Source: CAWUFC02 sp963921335
GTDB lineage: Bacteria > Pseudomonadota > Gammaproteobacteria > Pseudomonadales > Halieaceae
Direction: 5' to 3'
Length of the DNA: 64,000 nucleotides
Assembly (NCBI GenBank): GCA_963921335.3
Contig: CAWUFC020000002.1
Coordinates: forward strand, 434,001 to 498,000
The notes beneath the pieces were generated by a model, which was given only the letters and a program-made list of their open reading frames with translations, did not search any database and had not been told where the DNA came from. Made by a program: the position numbers and the translations under genes. Position 1 is the stretch's first letter, and every line of letters begins with the position of its first letter. Shown here one piece after another: positions 9,510 through 17,207 of this stretch.

Positions 9510-10507
9510 TAAAAGCTGAAGTTGTCTTTACTGAACGCGTCGAAGGTGGCCTTAAAGTTCTCCGGCGTCGGGTAAATGCAGGAGACGATATTGGTGTGAA
9601 TACCACCATCAGCGTAGCCGCGCATCAAGTCCTGGCATTCCTCAGCACTGCCGATCAGGCCGATTTCGTCCACCAACTCATCGGGCAGCGCGGCTGCCGT
9701 GCGTTCACGATCCTTGGCAGCCCAACCTTCACGAATTTCATTGGCGGCGTCTTCGTATCCCGCCCAGGCCAGGAACTTGTTGTAGACAGGCGTTGAATAA
9801 TAACTGGCGAAGGCACCCCGGAAAGCGTTGCGTCCCGATTCCTTATCGTCGGTCACGACCATCATATGGCGACAAACCACCTCTACATCTTCAGGCTTTT
9901 TACCAGCCCGTTCTGCGCCAATAGCGATATGCTCCATGATTTTAGGCAGAGCACCGCGAGGGAACAGGTTGAGGATCACACCATCACCAAACTCTGCTGC
10001 GGCCTCAAGCATCTTGGGGCGCAGCCCAGCCAGGTATATGGGCATGTTCTCGACCGGCATCTGTCGATAGCCCTTGCTGCGCAGGGTGTCCCCTTCAAAA
10101 TCGGTTTTATCACCCGCCATCATCGAGCGCATAATCGCGACCGTTTCTTTCATCCGGGTCAGGGGTTTTTCCAGTTTAAGGCCGTGCCAGTTCTCGATAA
10201 TTGTGTGGCTGGAAGTACCCAGCCCCGGCACAAACCGCCCCGGGTAAGACTGCCCAATCACACTGAGGGTTGATGCCAGCACACCTGGCGTCCGGGTATA
10301 GGCCGGCACCACGGCAATCCCCAAACGGATGTTCTCCGTTTTTTCGAGGATCATAGGCGACAGGGTCAGCGCATCCAGCCCTCCCGCATCTGCCAACCAC
10401 AGGTCATCGTAGCCAGCCGCCTCTGCCTGCTGCGACAAGGCGATCGTATCGCTGACCTGGCCGGTGGGTGCAGGCAGGGACAATGCAATTCGTTTCTTGT
10501 GGGTCAT
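9509..10507 (-). CDS. LLM-class flavin/F420-dependent oxidoreductase
   Basis: 332 residues, luciferase-like TIM-barrel monooxygenase/reductase fold. Visible signatures include an AEAAGYDDLWLAD helix, the IRLGIAVVPAYTRTPGVLAST strand region (split here), PGRFVPGLGTSS and the C-terminal GGIHTNIVSCIYP segment. Members use reduced FMN or F420. Starts with ATG overlapping the stop of the upstream crotonase (ATGA). This is one of three LLM genes in the window. Cofactor cannot be assigned; F420 biosynthesis genes are not seen here. Confidence 0.83.
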   Translation of the reverse strand: MTHKKRIALSLPAPTGQVSDTIALSQQAEAAGYDDLWLADAGGLDALTLSPMILEKTENIRLGIAVVPAYTRTPGVLASTLSVIGQSYPGRFVPGLGTSSHTIIENWHGLKLEKPLTRMKETVAIMRSMMAGDKTDFEGDTLRSKGYRQMPVENMPIYLAGLRPKMLEAAAEFGDGVILNLFPRGALPKIMEHIAIGAERAGKKPEDVEVVCRHMMVVTDDKESGRNAFRGAFASYYSTPVYNKFLAWAGYEDAANEIREGWAAKDRERTAAALPDELVDEIGLIGSAEECQDLMRGYADGGIHTNIVSCIYPTPENFKATFDAFSKDNFSF

Positions 10508-11283
10508 AGCTGAGACTTACCTCGTTCCTGTACGTTTTTACGGCGAGAACCGACATCGGAGCCACTGACGCCTTTGTTGGCATAGCCCATCACCAACTTC
10601 TCCATTTCCATGCCGGCGCCCAATGTGGAATCCAGACCGTCATCCACCAGTTTCTTATAAATTTTCACAGTAGCGGGCACGCAGCTGGCTATGTCCTCGG
10701 CAACCTTACGGCACTCTGCAGCAAGATCGTCATTTGGCACTACCCGGCTCACCATACCCCAGTCGGCCGCCTGCTCGGCGGAAATAAAGTTACCGGTAAA
10801 GTGTGCTTCCTTGGCGCGACTGGGCCCAATCATGCGCGACAGCTTCTGGGACAAACCCCAGCCGGGCGCAAGACCCACCCGACAGTGTGTGTCTGCAAAC
10901 CGGGCGCTCTCACCGGCAATCAAAATGTCACCCATCAGGGCAAGCTCAAAGCCGCCTGTAGCTGCCACGCCATTGACGCCAATGATGATGGGGCGATCGA
11001 AGTCTCCCATGGCCCGCGCCACATCGTTATCACCGTGGATGGCAAAGGCATCCAGCCCTCCCGGATGCGACTCCATGGCCTTGAGGTCCAGGCCAGCACA
11101 AAATGCCCGGCCGTTGCCGGTCAAAATCGCTGCCCTGATTTCCTTATCGGCCTGCAGCGCCTTGAACGCCTGGCACAGCTCACCCAGCAGCTCGGGCGAG
11201 AGTGCGTTCATGGAGTCCGGGCGATTGAGGGTTAAGGTGGCAATGCCACCCTCTTTCTCGACGATCAGGATGGCATCACTCAT
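10504..11283 (-). CDS. Enoyl-CoA hydratase/isomerase (crotonase family)
   Basis: 259 residues from the ATG at 11283, which directly follows the previous stop (TAAGATG); an upstream in-frame start at 11352 would run deep into the neighbouring gene. Oxyanion segments AFCAGLDLKAME and NGVAATGGFELALMGDILIA are clear. RFADTHCRVGLAPGWG contains residues usual for hydratase/isomerase members. The C-terminus carries LGAGMEMEKLVMGYANKG. It is the middle of three crotonases in this operon and overlaps the LLM gene by 4 nt. Confidence 0.87.
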   Translation of the reverse strand: MSDAILIVEKEGGIATLTLNRPDSMNALSPELLGELCQAFKALQADKEIRAAILTGNGRAFCAGLDLKAMESHPGGLDAFAIHGDNDVARAMGDFDRPIIIGVNGVAATGGFELALMGDILIAGESARFADTHCRVGLAPGWGLSQKLSRMIGPSRAKEAHFTGNFISAEQAADWGMVSRVVPNDDLAAECRKVAEDIASCVPATVKIYKKLVDDGLDSTLGAGMEMEKLVMGYANKGVSGSDVGSRRKNVQERGKSQL

Positions 11284-11284
11284 C

Positions 11285-12064
11285 TTATTTACCTTTGAAT
11301 TCTGCGGGACGTTTTTGCAGGAAGGCCAGTGCACCCTCCTTCGCGTCTTCACTGCTCATGCAGTAGTACTGCAGTCGCGCTTCGTTACTGATCACATCCT
11401 CAACGCTCTGCTCCATGGCGTAGTTGAGCGACTCTTTGGTGTAGCGCAGGGACAGCGGTGCTTTGCCAGCCAGCTCTGTTGCCAGCGCCATGGCTTCTTC
11501 CATCAACTGATCAGCGGGCACGACCCGGTTACACAGACCCAGGCTCAAGCAGTCGTTGGCTTTGAGCTTTTCACCCAGCGCCATAAGTTCGTAGGCTTTC
11601 TTGCGACCCACGGTCCGCGCCAGGTGCCAGGTGGCACCCCCATCTGGAATCAGACTGATTGCCGCGAAGGCCTGGTAGATATAGGCGTCTTCTGACATCA
11701 CCGTGAGGTCACAGTTCATGGCGAAGGCGGAACCAACGCCGGCTGCGGCGCCATTGACTGCACTGATCCAGGGTTTGCGGGCATTGGTAATAGCCATCAG
11801 GGCCGGCTTGTACTCGTTATTGAGCATGTCGGTCACATGGGTATTTCCCGGCAGCTTTTCGGCAAGGTCCGCGCCAGCACAGAAGACCCTACCCTCACCG
11901 GTCAAAATCACCACACGAATTTCGTCATCGCCGTTAACCTCATTGGCCGCGGCCAGAATATCCCTGCGAATGCCACCATCTATCGCGTTGAGGCTGTCCG
12001 GGCGATTGAAGGTAAGGATTGCGATCGGTCCTTCACGCTCAACGTTAACTGTTTCGTAGCTCAT
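11285..12064 (-). CDS. Enoyl-CoA hydratase/isomerase (PaaG-like crotonase)
   Basis: 259 residues, crotonase fold with VFCAGADLAEKLPG and NGAAAGVGSAFAMNCDLTVM oxyanion segments and the FAAISLIPDGGATWHLARTVG stretch (in two parts) typical of PaaG/PaaB-type and ECI-like members. The C-terminal LQYYCMSSEDAKEGALAFLQKR ends in the standard crotonase tail. Separated by 1 nt from the following crotonase and 15 nt from the CaiB gene, so it is part of the operon. Confidence 0.87.
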   Translation of the reverse strand: MSYETVNVEREGPIAILTFNRPDSLNAIDGGIRRDILAAANEVNGDDEIRVVILTGEGRVFCAGADLAEKLPGNTHVTDMLNNEYKPALMAITNARKPWISAVNGAAAGVGSAFAMNCDLTVMSEDAYIYQAFAAISLIPDGGATWHLARTVGRKKAYELMALGEKLKANDCLSLGLCNRVVPADQLMEEAMALATELAGKAPLSLRYTKESLNYAMEQSVEDVISNEARLQYYCMSSEDAKEGALAFLQKRPAEFKGK

Positions 12065-12079
12065 TATGTTTCCCTGTAA

Positions 12080-13213
12080 TTATCCGATGCTACCTGATTC
12101 TTTGAGACCGGCGATTTCCTGCTCTTCAAAACCCATTGCCGACAGTATGGCGTCAGTATCGGCGCCAATATCATGGGCGCCGTGCTGAACCGACTGAGGC
12201 GTGCGACTGAAACGCGGCGCGGGCGCCGGCTGGGTTACGCCATCCACCTCAACATAGACACCGCGCTCAACATTGGCGGGATGATTGGGTGCAGCCAGGA
12301 AGTTCAACACCGGCGCAAAACACACGTCGGTACCCTCCATGATGGCACACCATTCCTGCTGGGTTTTGGTCTTGATCACGTCGGCCAGTGCAGCCTTCAT
12401 TTCCGGCCAGCGCTCTTTGTCGTGCTGATTGCCAAACACCTCAGGATCAAGCTCGGCATGCTGCATCAGCAAGGCGTAGAACTGGGGCTCGATGGAACCG
12501 ATCGAGACATATTCACCGTCGGAACATTCGTAGGTGTCATAAAAGTGCGCACCACCATCGAGCAAGTTTGATTCGCGCTGGGTGGCATCGTGCCCGCCAG
12601 CCGCCTCAAACCCGTGGAACATCCACATCAGCTGGGCGGCACCATCGACCATGGCCGCATCAATGACCTGCCCCTTGCCGGAGTTATTGGTCTCCAGCAG
12701 CGCAGCAAGGATACCGTTCACCAGCAGCATGCCGCCGCCACCCATGTCACCAATCAGGTTGAGAGGTGGTACCGGCTTTTCATCCTTACGACCAATGGCG
12801 TAGAGCGCACCGGTAATGGAGATGTAGTTGATATCGTGACCTGCAGCCTGGGCCAGCGGGCCCTCCTGCCCCCAACCGGTCATGCGACCAAAAATCAGCT
12901 TGGGATTGCGCGCAAGGCAGACATCCGGACCAATACCCAGCTTCTCACAGACGCCGGGGCGGTAGGGATCTATCAGTACATCGGCGTTTTCAACCATGCG
13001 CAGCAGGGTTTCAACGCCAGAGGGGTCTTTCAGGTTCAGCACCACGGATTTTTTGCCGCGGAAACTGACATCTTTGGATTTACGGGGGTCGAAGGCGCCC
13101 GCACGTTCGATGCGGATAACTTCGGCCCCCATATCGGCAAGGATCATCCCCGCCATCGGAGCGGGCCCGATGCCGGCCAGCTCGAGTACTGTGTAACCGT
13201 TCAACGGACCCAT
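12080..13213 (-). CDS. CaiB/BaiF family CoA-transferase, alpha-methylacyl-CoA racemase type
   Basis: 377 residues from the ATG at 13213, chosen because AAGGAGACAGAT precedes it and the preceding gene ends at 13224. It opens with GPLNGYTVLELAGIGPAPMAG, very close to AMACR/MCR proteins. His126 (AGHDINY) and Asp156 (GDMGGGG) fall exactly at the positions of the catalytic pair of mycobacterial MCR, with Glu242 (SIEPQFY) matching its third residue within one position. This supports epimerisation of 2-methylacyl-CoA esters, as needed for methyl-branched, isoprenoid or sterol side chains, rather than CoA transfer. Upstream is the HSD10-like SDR. Confidence 0.88.
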   Translation of the reverse strand: MGPLNGYTVLELAGIGPAPMAGMILADMGAEVIRIERAGAFDPRKSKDVSFRGKKSVVLNLKDPSGVETLLRMVENADVLIDPYRPGVCEKLGIGPDVCLARNPKLIFGRMTGWGQEGPLAQAAGHDINYISITGALYAIGRKDEKPVPPLNLIGDMGGGGMLLVNGILAALLETNNSGKGQVIDAAMVDGAAQLMWMFHGFEAAGGHDATQRESNLLDGGAHFYDTYECSDGEYVSIGSIEPQFYALLMQHAELDPEVFGNQHDKERWPEMKAALADVIKTKTQQEWCAIMEGTDVCFAPVLNFLAAPNHPANVERGVYVEVDGVTQPAPAPRFSRTPQSVQHGAHDIGADTDAILSAMGFEEQEIAGLKESGSIG

Positions 13214-13223
13214 ATCTGTCTCC

Positions 13224-14018
13224 TTACTTAGGCTGCATTCTGATGCCGCCGTCCATACGAATACACTCACCGTTGATGTAGTCATTCTCCATCAGGTGCT
13301 GCGCCAGGGATGCAATTTCATCGGGATCACCCAAACGACGGGGATACAGCACCTGCTCACCCAGCGGCTTGATGAATTCCCAGATTTCCGGAGTCAGCTC
13401 TTCGGCACCGCCCATCATGAGGGGCGTGGCGATCAGGCCGGGTACGATGGTGTTTACGCGAATACCCAGCACCGCCAGGTCGCGGGCGATGGGCAGGGTC
13501 ATGCCCACTACACCACCCTTGGATGCAGAGTAAGCCGCCTGGCCAATCTGACCTTCGTAGGCTGCTACCGATGCGGTGTTAATGATGACACCACGTCCGC
13601 CATCCTTGTTGAAGGGCTCGTTCTCGGCCATTTGCTCAGCACAGAGGCGCAGCACGTTGAAGGTACCCACCAGGTTGACGTTGATGACCAGGTTAAAGGC
13701 ATCCAGCGGGAAAGGACCCTTCTTGCCCATGGTGCGCATGGCATTACCAATACCGGCGAAATTGCCGTTGATGTGCAGCGCGCCAAACTTCTCCATGTGC
13801 GCAGCGATGCCCGCCTTCACGCTGTCTTCGTCGGCCACGTTAACGTTCTGGAACTGCACTTTGTTGGCACCCAGTTGTTCGACCAGCGCGTTGCCCTTTT
13901 CTTCGTTCATGTCGAAGATGGTGCAGGTACCACCGGCGGCGACAATACGCTTGACCGTGGCCCGGCCCAAGCCAGAAGCACCACCTGTAATAATTGCTGA
14001 TTTTCCTTGAATATCGAT
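13224..14018 (-). CDS. HSD10-like short-chain dehydrogenase (3-hydroxyacyl-CoA dehydrogenase type), apparent AUC start
   Basis: SDR related to 3-hydroxyacyl-CoA dehydrogenase type 2. The NAD motif TGGASGLG is followed by the catalytic SxxYxxxK (NTASVAAYEG..AAYSASKGG) and PGLIATPLM. The first conventional start (TTG at 13970) lies inside the glycine motif and would destroy cofactor binding. The open frame continues upstream to a TAA; the codon in the place of the expected Met is ATC at 14018-14016, giving xDIQGKSAIITGG, with AAGGAG seven bases upstream. So either an ATG has mutated to ATC or a rare AUC start is used. The full product is 264 residues. Sits between racemase and acyl-CoA dehydrogenase genes. 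Confidence 0.78.
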   Translation of the reverse strand: MDIQGKSAIITGGASGLGRATVKRIVAAGGTCTIFDMNEEKGNALVEQLGANKVQFQNVNVADEDSVKAGIAAHMEKFGALHINGNFAGIGNAMRTMGKKGPFPLDAFNLVINVNLVGTFNVLRLCAEQMAENEPFNKDGGRGVIINTASVAAYEGQIGQAAYSASKGGVVGMTLPIARDLAVLGIRVNTIVPGLIATPLMMGGAEELTPEIWEFIKPLGEQVLYPRRLGDPDEIASLAQHLMENDYINGECIRMDGGIRMQPK

Positions 14019-14051
14019 AACTTAGCTCCTTTTATTAGAGTTTCGGTTTAA

Positions 14052-15227
14052 TTAAAAATTGCGTGTATTAAAGGGAATATAATCCTCTGACAGGCACTCG
14101 CGACTGATGATGATTTTCATCACTTCCGAGGTGCCTGCATAAATCGGAGAGATGCGCGCGTCGGTGTACTGACGCGAGATCGGGTACTCGTCCATGAAGC
14201 CATTACCACCGTGCATTTGTACGCCGATATCAGCGGCTTTTACCTGCAACTCAGAGGTCACCAGCTTGGCTTTAGCTGCGTCTACCGCCGTCAGCTGCCC
14301 CGCATTAAACGCGGCCACACACTGGTCAATATAGGTCTGGGCAAAATCCAACTCGGTGCGCAAATCAGCCAGATTGAACTGGGTGTTCTGGAAGGCGGCC
14401 AGGGGCTTGCCAAAGGCCTTACGCTCTTTCACGTAATCGGCGGCGAGGTCATAGGAGAGCTGTGCGGCAGCCAGATAACCGGCAGCACCAATCAGGCGCT
14501 CCTCGGCCAGACCTTCCATCAGGTAGATAAAGCCCTGCCCGGGCTCGCCCAGCACGTTAGCCTTGGGCACCTTCACGTCGTTAAAGAACAACTCCGCGGT
14601 GTCCTGCGCCTTCAGGCCCATTTTCTTGAGATTGCGGCCTCGTTCGAAGCCTTCCATACCCCGCTCCACCAGAAACAGGGTCATGGCGTGAGGGTTGTTA
14701 TCCGGGTCGGTTTTAGCGGCCACGATCACCAGGTCTGCGTTGATACCATTGGAGATAAATACCTTGGAACCATTGAGCACCCAGTGGTCATCGTGCTCGA
14801 CAGCGCTGGCCCGCATACCTGCAAGATCAGAGCCGGCATCAGGCTCGGTCATGGCGATGGCCAGAATGCACTCGCCGCTCACACATTTCGGCAGGAAACG
14901 CTGGCACTGTTCATCGTTACCGAAACGGGTGAGATAGGGACCGACCAGACGGCTGTGCAGAGTGTTGTACCAGTCCCCCACCCGCGCGTAGGCAGTCTCT
15001 TCCATAATGATCTGTTCAAAGCGGAAGTCGGGATCACCCATACCGCCGTATTTTTCGTCCGGCCATACCATCAGGAACCCCTGACTGCCGGCCTTCTCGA
15101 AGGCAGAGCGGTCGACGATACCCGCCTCGCGCCAGTCTTCCATGTGGGGGACGATTTCCGCCGCCAGGAACTTGCGGTAGGCATCGCGGAACATGTGTTG
15201 TTCTTCGGTGAAATCTCTGGGCAGCAT
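14052..15227 (-). CDS. Acyl-CoA dehydrogenase
   Basis: 391 residues, full-length FAD-dependent acyl-CoA dehydrogenase. Signatures include AIAMTEPDAGSDLAG (FAD/substrate loop), VLNGSKVFISNG, RKAFGKPLAAFQNTQF and MHGGNGFMDEYPISR. The C-terminal motif reads YAGTSEVMKI: the Glu used as catalytic base in short- and medium-chain enzymes is Ala here, as in isovaleryl-CoA and long-chain enzymes, where the base is supplied from another helix. First gene of the minus-strand operon; a 33-nt gap separates it from the SDR. Transcribed away from the AraC gene at 15333. Confidence 0.9.
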   Translation of the reverse strand: MLPRDFTEEQHMFRDAYRKFLAAEIVPHMEDWREAGIVDRSAFEKAGSQGFLMVWPDEKYGGMGDPDFRFEQIIMEETAYARVGDWYNTLHSRLVGPYLTRFGNDEQCQRFLPKCVSGECILAIAMTEPDAGSDLAGMRASAVEHDDHWVLNGSKVFISNGINADLVIVAAKTDPDNNPHAMTLFLVERGMEGFERGRNLKKMGLKAQDTAELFFNDVKVPKANVLGEPGQGFIYLMEGLAEERLIGAAGYLAAAQLSYDLAADYVKERKAFGKPLAAFQNTQFNLADLRTELDFAQTYIDQCVAAFNAGQLTAVDAAKAKLVTSELQVKAADIGVQMHGGNGFMDEYPISRQYTDARISPIYAGTSEVMKIIISRECLSEDYIPFNTRNF

Positions 15228-15249
15228 CTATTAGACCTCGCTGGAATTT

Positions 15250-15280
15250 CAGGGCGCTGCACAGTATGGTGAGCGCCCTG
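15250..15280. repeat. Inverted repeat in divergent promoter region
   Basis: CAGGGCGCT and AGCGCCCTG form a perfect 9-bp inverted repeat with a 13-base spacer, lying in the 105-bp gap between the acyl-CoA dehydrogenase operon and the divergent AraC gene. This spacing fits either an operator read on one face of the helix or an RNA hairpin in the dehydrogenase leader (23 to 53 nt before its start). AraC regulation is inferred from position only. Confidence 0.4.
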
Positions 15281-15332
15281 CACGCCAACAATGACGCGCT
15301 TAGACAAATAAATTGACTTAAACTAACAGGCG

Positions 15333-16349
15333 ATGCCCGCAGCCCGTAAATCAACACGACAGATCTCCATCTCCGTCTACTTTGTTCAGGCGTTGCTCAA
15401 GCACGCAGTCAATAAAGGGTTGGATCCAGCGCAGTTGCTGCGTGACAACCGGATCTCTCCACGATTGCTGCAGGAAGATGACGCGCGCATTTCCGTGGAA
15501 CGGTTTGCCGACCTGCAGGTCGCGATCATGCTGGCCATGGAGGACGAGGGCCTGGGCTACGGGAACATGCCGCTGCCGATTGGGACCTGGCACATGATGT
15601 GCCATGCCGTGATCAACTGCGACACCCTGGGCAAGGCACTTGCTCGCTACTGCCGATTCTTCGCCCTGTTTCACAAGGACCAGGGCCTGCGCCTGGAGAC
15701 GCACGCCGATTTGAGCTTCGTGCGGATGGGCTCCGACGAGCCCGACTCAGATGTTTACCTGGGTGAGCTGTCCCTGTTTAACTGCCATCGCTTTATGAGC
15801 TGGCTGGTCGCTGAGCATCTGCCAGCCCACATTTTCAATTTTGCCCATCCAGCACCCGAACACGTCACCGAATACCGCCCTATGTTTCTGGCTAACCCGG
15901 TGCAGTTTGAACAACAGCATACCGAAATGGTCCTGAACACCGCCCTGCTCGAAAAACCGGTGGTGCAAACCGAGGAAAGCCTGACCCGATTCCTGCGTCA
16001 TCCCGTGCTGGCGATGCTCTCCACCCAATATGACCAGGCCAGTTGGACAGCCAAGGTCAAGGAATACCTGAAGAAAGACCTGCAGGAACTGGCTGAGCTG
16101 GACCAGGTCGCCGAAGACCTGGAAATTCACCCACAGACGCTGCGCCGGCGCCTGAGCAAAGAAGGCACGTCCTTCAGCGAGATAAAAAGCCAGCTACGAC
16201 GCGACATTGCCCTCTACTACTTAGGCAAACGCGGGCTCTCCATTGAGGAAATCGCCCATCGCTCCGGCTTCTCGGAATCCAGCGCCTTTATCCGCGCCTT
16301 CAAAGGCTGGACCGGGGTCACCCCTTACACCTACCGCAAAGGCCTATAA
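15333..16349 (+). CDS. AraC family transcriptional regulator, ligand-domain type
   Basis: 338 residues, same subfamily as the regulator at 2592-3605: an N-terminal arabinose-binding-like domain and a C-terminal HTH (EDLEIHPQTLRRRLSKEGTS near residue 262-281; SIEEIAHRSGFSESSAFIRAF near 305-325). Divergent from the long catabolic operon starting at 15227, so it probably activates or represses that operon and itself. The Shine-Dalgarno is weak. The mobile RAYT unit is inserted right after its stop codon. Confidence 0.88.
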   Translation: MPAARKSTRQISISVYFVQALLKHAVNKGLDPAQLLRDNRISPRLLQEDDARISVERFADLQVAIMLAMEDEGLGYGNMPLPIGTWHMMCHAVINCDTLGKALARYCRFFALFHKDQGLRLETHADLSFVRMGSDEPDSDVYLGELSLFNCHRFMSWLVAEHLPAHIFNFAHPAPEHVTEYRPMFLANPVQFEQQHTEMVLNTALLEKPVVQTEESLTRFLRHPVLAMLSTQYDQASWTAKVKEYLKKDLQELAELDQVAEDLEIHPQTLRRRLSKEGTSFSEIKSQLRRDIALYYLGKRGLSIEEIAHRSGFSESSAFIRAFKGWTGVTPYTYRKGL

Positions 16350-16354
16350 ACAAA

Positions 16355-16405
16355 ATCAAGGGGTCAGATAACTTGAAATTCTAAACAAGGGGTCTGACCC
16401 CTTGA
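16355..16405 (+). repeat. Left inverted repeat of RAYT unit, with palindrome
   Basis: Starts ATCAAGGGGTCAGATAACTT and ends with the palindrome CAAGGGGTCTGACCCCTTG (16386-16404). It matches the reverse complement of 17156-17206 at 48 of 51 positions by hand alignment. Confidence 0.8.
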
Positions 16406-16474
16406 AACTTCCTTGACAGACTTCACCGAAAAACTAACTTCAATATAGTTCTTCATGCAACCAAGGAGGGAAGC

Positions 16475-17176
16475 ATGGCCAGACTACCCAGACTTTATGC
16501 GGACGGAATTCCACAGCACATTATTCAACGCGGGAATAATCGCCAAAACTGCTTTTTTGATTCTCTAGACAAGCGCATCTACATCAAATATCTGAATCGA
16601 GCATCAAACTCTGAAGGTGTCGCTATTCATGCGTACGTTCTGATGAGTAACCACATCCACATACTCGCGACACCACAGACTGAAAAATCCTGCCCGAGAA
16701 TGATGCAATCGCTAGGAGTGAGATACGTCACCTACTTTAACAAGCGACACAAGAGGACAGGTACACTTTGGGACGGCCGCTATAAAGCTACGCTAGTAGA
16801 TACAGACAGATACTTCTTCACTGTCAGTCGATACATCGAACTCAATCCTGTGCGTGCTGAAATGACTACACACCCGTCAGACTATGCGTGGTCAAGCTAC
16901 CGCCACAATGCACAAGGAAAGCAGGATAACGTAATTACCCCACATGATCTCTGCATGGGACTGGGATCCACACCTCACATGCGCCACGCTGCATACGCAA
17001 ATTTTTTCGACAAGCCTGTCGCACCAGAGCAAATCGATAGAATCAGAACGGCGACCAACAATGCCTGGGTGCTGGGAGACGACGAATTCCTGAGTTCCCT
17101 TGGAAACAAATTGAGCAGGCGTGCCCGATCATTGGGTCACGGGGGAAACAGACGATCAAGGGGTCAGACCCCTTGA
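16475..17176 (+). CDS. REP-associated tyrosine transposase (RAYT, Y1 family)
   Basis: 233 residues of the Y1_Tnp/IS200-like RAYT family, single-strand nucleases acting on REP palindromes. The HUH motif is NHIHIL (near residues 59-64, in YVLMSNHIHILATP), and GTLWDGRYKATLVD and RYIELNPVRAEM are hallmark segments. The candidate catalytic Tyr is in GVRYVTYFNKRH. Preceded by AAGGAGGGAAGC, a strong ribosome binding site. The frame ends inside the right inverted repeat (RSRGQTP). Confidence 0.9.
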   Translation: MARLPRLYADGIPQHIIQRGNNRQNCFFDSLDKRIYIKYLNRASNSEGVAIHAYVLMSNHIHILATPQTEKSCPRMMQSLGVRYVTYFNKRHKRTGTLWDGRYKATLVDTDRYFFTVSRYIELNPVRAEMTTHPSDYAWSSYRHNAQGKQDNVITPHDLCMGLGSTPHMRHAAYANFFDKPVAPEQIDRIRTATNNAWVLGDDEFLSSLGNKLSRRARSLGHGGNRRSRGQTP

Positions 17177-17206
17177 TCTGAATTTCAAGTTATCTGACCC
17201 CTTGAT
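17156..17206 (-). repeat. Right inverted repeat of RAYT unit, with palindrome
   Basis: Reverse complement of the left repeat with 3 mismatches in 51 bases. Contains the palindrome CAAGGGGTCAGACCCCTTG (17157-17175). It overlaps the transposase stop codon and abuts the stop codon of the ligase at 17208, so it may also serve as a transcription terminator. Confidence 0.8.
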
Positions 17207-17207
17207 G

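Larger units (their letters stand above)
16355..17206. mobile_element. RAYT unit bounded by 51-bp inverted repeats
   Basis: A single transposase gene lies between two inverted copies of a 51-bp repeat, each holding a 19-bp palindrome. The unit fits exactly between the AraC stop (16349) and the stop of the ligase at 17208. No target duplication is evident. The right repeat overlaps the last codons of the transposase. The transposase gene looks AT-richer than its neighbours, in keeping with transfer. Confidence 0.65.

Noticed and set aside
14211..15272. 353-codon plus-strand open frame
   Set aside because: Antisense to the intact acyl-CoA dehydrogenase gene, no recognisable domain, no ribosome site.
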